A stretch of DNA of 32,793 nucleotides from Candidatus Hydrogenedentota bacterium (GTDB taxonomy: Bacteria > Hydrogenedentota > Hydrogenedentia > Hydrogenedentales > CAILVY01): NCBI GenBank assembly GCA_029565395.1, contig JAKQOG010000290.1, positions 88,035 through 120,827 of the forward strand, given 5' to 3'. Under the pieces are notes generated by a model, which was given only the letters and a program-made list of their open reading frames with translations, ran no database searches and was not told where the DNA came from. Shown here piece by piece: positions 31,701 to 32,793 of this stretch (within the stretch, counting starts at the first letter, position 1; the number at the start of each line of letters is the position of its first letter). The position numbers were made by a program, and so were the translations under genes.

Positions 31701-32793
31701 GGCGATGAACCCCCGCTGGGATATGACCCAATACTCCAATCCGGTATCCGCCGGGTGAGTCTGGCCAACACGTCCGGCACGGAAGACGGCAAGTCGTGGG
31801 AGACCGCGTTCACGTCCATTCAGACGGCCATCGGCAATCTCGATGAAGGCGAGATCTGGGTTGCCGGAGGGACCTATACGGGAACCGGGGATGCGGTAGT
31901 GGTGACGAAAGAAGATGTGAACCTATATGGCGGATTCGCGGGCACGGAGACTGTGCGGGGAGACCGTGACTGGACCGTCAACCATAGTATCATTGACGGA
32001 GAATCCGCGCGCCGGTGCGTTTCCATGGGGCATGGCATTGTGTTTGACGGTTTCACCCTGCAAAATGGCGCTGCCGATTACGGCGCCGGTCTTTACATAA
32101 GCACTAATGGTTCCAAGTGCGTTGGTGTCAATCGCGCCGGTCTCAGCAAGGGTTCCACCGGGTCTGCGATAAGCAATTGCACGTTCTCCGGCAATGCCGC
32201 CACCAGCAACGGCGGGGGCGTCTGTGTGTCTGATACTTCGGTTACCCTGAGCAACTGCACCTTCTCCGGCAATACGGCCACAGAATATGGGGGAGGAGCC
32301 AGTTGTAGCAATGGAACGTTCACCATCACCGGATGCACGTTCTCCAACAATACAGCACGAGGTGGAGGCGGGCTGCGTACCAGTGGTGGCTCGACGACTG
32401 TCGCTCAGTGCACATTTTCCGGGAACACAGCCACGCAGTCTGGCGGTGGGGGATTGTTTGCCAATTCCGAAGACTCTTTGGCCATCAGCGATTGCACCTT
32501 TACCGGTAATTCGTCTACGGACAACGCAGGCGCCGGGGCAAACATCCTGTCCTGCACCGCATGTACCATAACCCGGTGCACGTTTACCCAAAATATGGCT
32601 GACGGCTACGGCGGCGGCATACGCATAAACTCTGGAACGGTCAGTATCACCCGCTGTACATTCTCTTTTAACACCTCCGGACAAGGCGGCGGCGGCCTGT
32701 TCTGCGAATTCTCCACGCCCACGGTTATCAACTGCCTGTTCTTCAGGAACTCGGCGACATTTGACGGCGGCGGATTCTGCACTTCCGCAGTGT
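28731..32793 (+). CDS. Giant secreted multidomain protein: EF-hand-like pair, EGE linkers, LamG, two beta-helix domains (3'-truncated)
   Basis: One frame stays open for at least 1354 codons and runs off the window. AAAAGGGAG precedes the ATG by eight bases. Residues 1-21 form a signal peptide (ending AMA). Residues 27-66 and 76-116 are two copies of an EF-hand/dockerin-like module (LSELLRVIQFFNSDG and LSELLRIIQFFNSNG, each ending in APGPG). Residues 124-225 are a Glu-Gly-rich linker (GAVEGE repeats). Residues 226-450 form a LamG/concanavalin-like domain (LSFDGTDDRAVIPDNSALN, WYHVAGTYDG, MEEVRIWNVARS). A second EGE linker spans ~461-537. Residues ~540-925 form a right-handed beta-helix domain (TSWDTAFGTIQEAVDAA, CTFIKNGG). 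DSDGDGISD and DTDGDGIIDGDE (~930-990) are calcium-binding thrombospondin-3-like repeats. From ~1004 a second beta-helix copy ends in Pmp-like CTFSGNTAT..GGG repeats. A cell-surface or released glycan-binding role is inferred; no catalytic residues were identified. Confidence 0.88.
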   Translation, partial: MLKRSIAITLLCLLATFTAMAQYHSADTTPDQLISLSELLRVIQFFNSDGLHCQAGTEDNYAPGPGDTGCAPHDSDYAPQDWHVNLSELLRIIQFFNSNGYHTECGSEDTFAPGPGSLFECGGEGEGSAEGEGAVEGEGAVEGEGAVEGEGAVEGEGSAEGGTEGAVEGEGAMEGEGAVEGEGAVEGEGAVEGEGASEGTVEGEGAAEGEGVVEGQAEGAIEGEGVTALSFDGTDDRAVIPDNSALNPSSLTVEVWVRMAAPPAYPGDAKFLAAKGHDQLDGAYILCAQWGAEGQEFAFGLGPYWSGYGAIAYMTLLPDVWYHVAGTYDGHEIKLYIDGELKTTSPAEGVTVGNASELDLGFHSNPGYPYLFSGVMEEVRIWNVARSASDILGSMNCRLTGTETGLVGYWPLSEGTGQTLFDHSTTSNNGVRGTTGDPESADPTWVATDLAASEVCSYEGQAEGGSEGAVEGEGAVEGEGSAEGGSEGAVEGEGAVEGEGSAEGGSEGAVEGEGAVEGEGAVEGEGAAEGEGEGESNIWYVKVGGTGDGTSWDTAFGTIQEAVDAASTAKPAISGQVWVAEGTYTSATDPVVLMASNVAIYGGFAGTESEMSERDWLGHRTIIDGESARRCVLGANEAVLDGFTVQNGYNDTVGGAGMYNVSVSPIVVHCRFSGNFYDEGEEGDDGGSAMHNESSSPMVEECIFTENKGYAMFNTTASPTVMDCLFTGNEYDAMYSVSASSPIFAHCTFIKNGGCGLSSYNSSLEIAGCAFIKNTYSGISVSNTSFSVTNSVFIRNGGGIATYESLLTLTNCTFNGNSTTWYVGGLWSGGDSSVVNVANCIFWGDSASQGGNEIYREGGTLNVTHCCVQDGYAGTDIITSDPQLIGTQGSLGHILPTSPCIDAGTSEGAPAADIRGVSRPQGAGVDMGAYELDDSDGDGISDKWEQDMVGDLITADEDSDYDDDSLSDLLESLYNSNPLVQDTDGDGIIDGDEPPLGYDPILQSGIRRVSLANTSGTEDGKSWETAFTSIQTAIGNLDEGEIWVAGGTYTGTGDAVVVTKEDVNLYGGFAGTETVRGDRDWTVNHSIIDGESARRCVSMGHGIVFDGFTLQNGAADYGAGLYISTNGSKCVGVNRAGLSKGSTGSAISNCTFSGNAATSNGGGVCVSDTSVTLSNCTFSGNTATEYGGGASCSNGTFTITGCTFSNNTARGGGGLRTSGGSTTVAQCTFSGNTATQSGGGGLFANSEDSLAISDCTFTGNSSTDNAGAGANILSCTACTITRCTFTQNMADGYGGGIRINSGTVSITRCTFSFNTSGQGGGGLFCEFSTPTVINCLFFRNSATFDGGGFCTSAV
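29100..29403 (+). repeat. Coding repeat array encoding the first Glu-Gly linker
   Basis: About 100 codons of degenerate 12- and 18-bp units encoding EGEGAV, GAVEGE, SAEG and similar strings. Synonymous codon changes (GGC/GGT/GGA, GTC/GTG) break the DNA identity, while several 18-bp units remain perfect. It separates the EF-hand-like pair from the LamG domain. Confidence 0.9.
30111..30340 (+). repeat. Coding repeat array encoding the second Glu-Gly linker
   Basis: About 76 codons built from a near-perfect ~60-bp higher-order unit (AEGGSEGAVEGEGAVEGEGS), present about three times in tandem, then a shorter EGEG tail. Its DNA is more uniform than the first array, which suggests recent expansion. 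It joins the LamG domain to the first beta-helix domain. Confidence 0.9.

Overview
The window looks like chromosomal DNA of a Gram-negative, moderately GC-rich bacterium from an uncultivated lineage. An OmpA-type envelope protein, a WbsX/GH99-like exported protein, an oligogalacturonate-lyase-like exported protein and a giant secreted beta-helix protein with Glu-Gly linkers point to a PVC-like or Hydrogenedentota-type organism. The phylum guess rests on my memory of the paired 'LSELLRVIQFFNS' module and EGEGE linkers in Hydrogenedentota proteins; it is not proved by the sequence. No tRNA, rRNA, CRISPR array or complete transposon was seen.

Layout. Positions 1-4000 (+): the 3' part of groEL with a histidine tail, an OmpA-domain envelope protein, a XerD-like recombinase and a small CmpB-like membrane protein, with two strong intrinsic terminators. 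Positions 4000-6000 (-): an ECF sigma factor followed by a membrane-bound anti-sigma/DUF4349 protein. Positions 6055-8969 (-): the compact housekeeping operon yicC-gmk-rpoZ-coaBC. Positions 9217-13910 (-): a ceramidase-like protein overlapping a SpoIIM-like membrane protein, then a ClC chloride transporter with CBS domains. Positions 13996-19222 (-): a zinc-dependent alcohol/sorbitol dehydrogenase, a B12-binding-type radical SAM protein and a threonyl-tRNA synthetase without the TGS domain. Positions 19560-21085 (+): an exported glycerophosphodiester phosphodiesterase, then an AT-rich PIN-toxin/partner pair driven by an apparently leaderless promoter. Positions 21162-26766 (-): an IolD/acetolactate-synthase-like TPP enzyme, a ferric-reductase-like flavocytochrome, an exported rubrerythrin and an exported GH99/WbsX-like protein. 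Positions 26767-27250 hold a cluster of short repeats. Then come an oligogalacturonate-lyase-like gene (-) and, divergently, a very large exported protein (+) that runs off the window end.

How the genes relate. The yicC-gmk-rpoZ-coaBC block supplies nucleotide, transcription and CoA functions. The sigma/anti-sigma pair is probably an envelope-stress switch. The exported rubrerythrin and the flavocytochrome suggest peroxide or iron handling at the membrane. The GH99-like, lyase-like and LamG/beta-helix proteins suggest secreted carbohydrate binding or turnover. The most unusual content is the giant protein at the right edge, the leaderless PIN module, and an 18-bp sequence found both beside that module and inside the signal-peptide region of the GH99-like gene.
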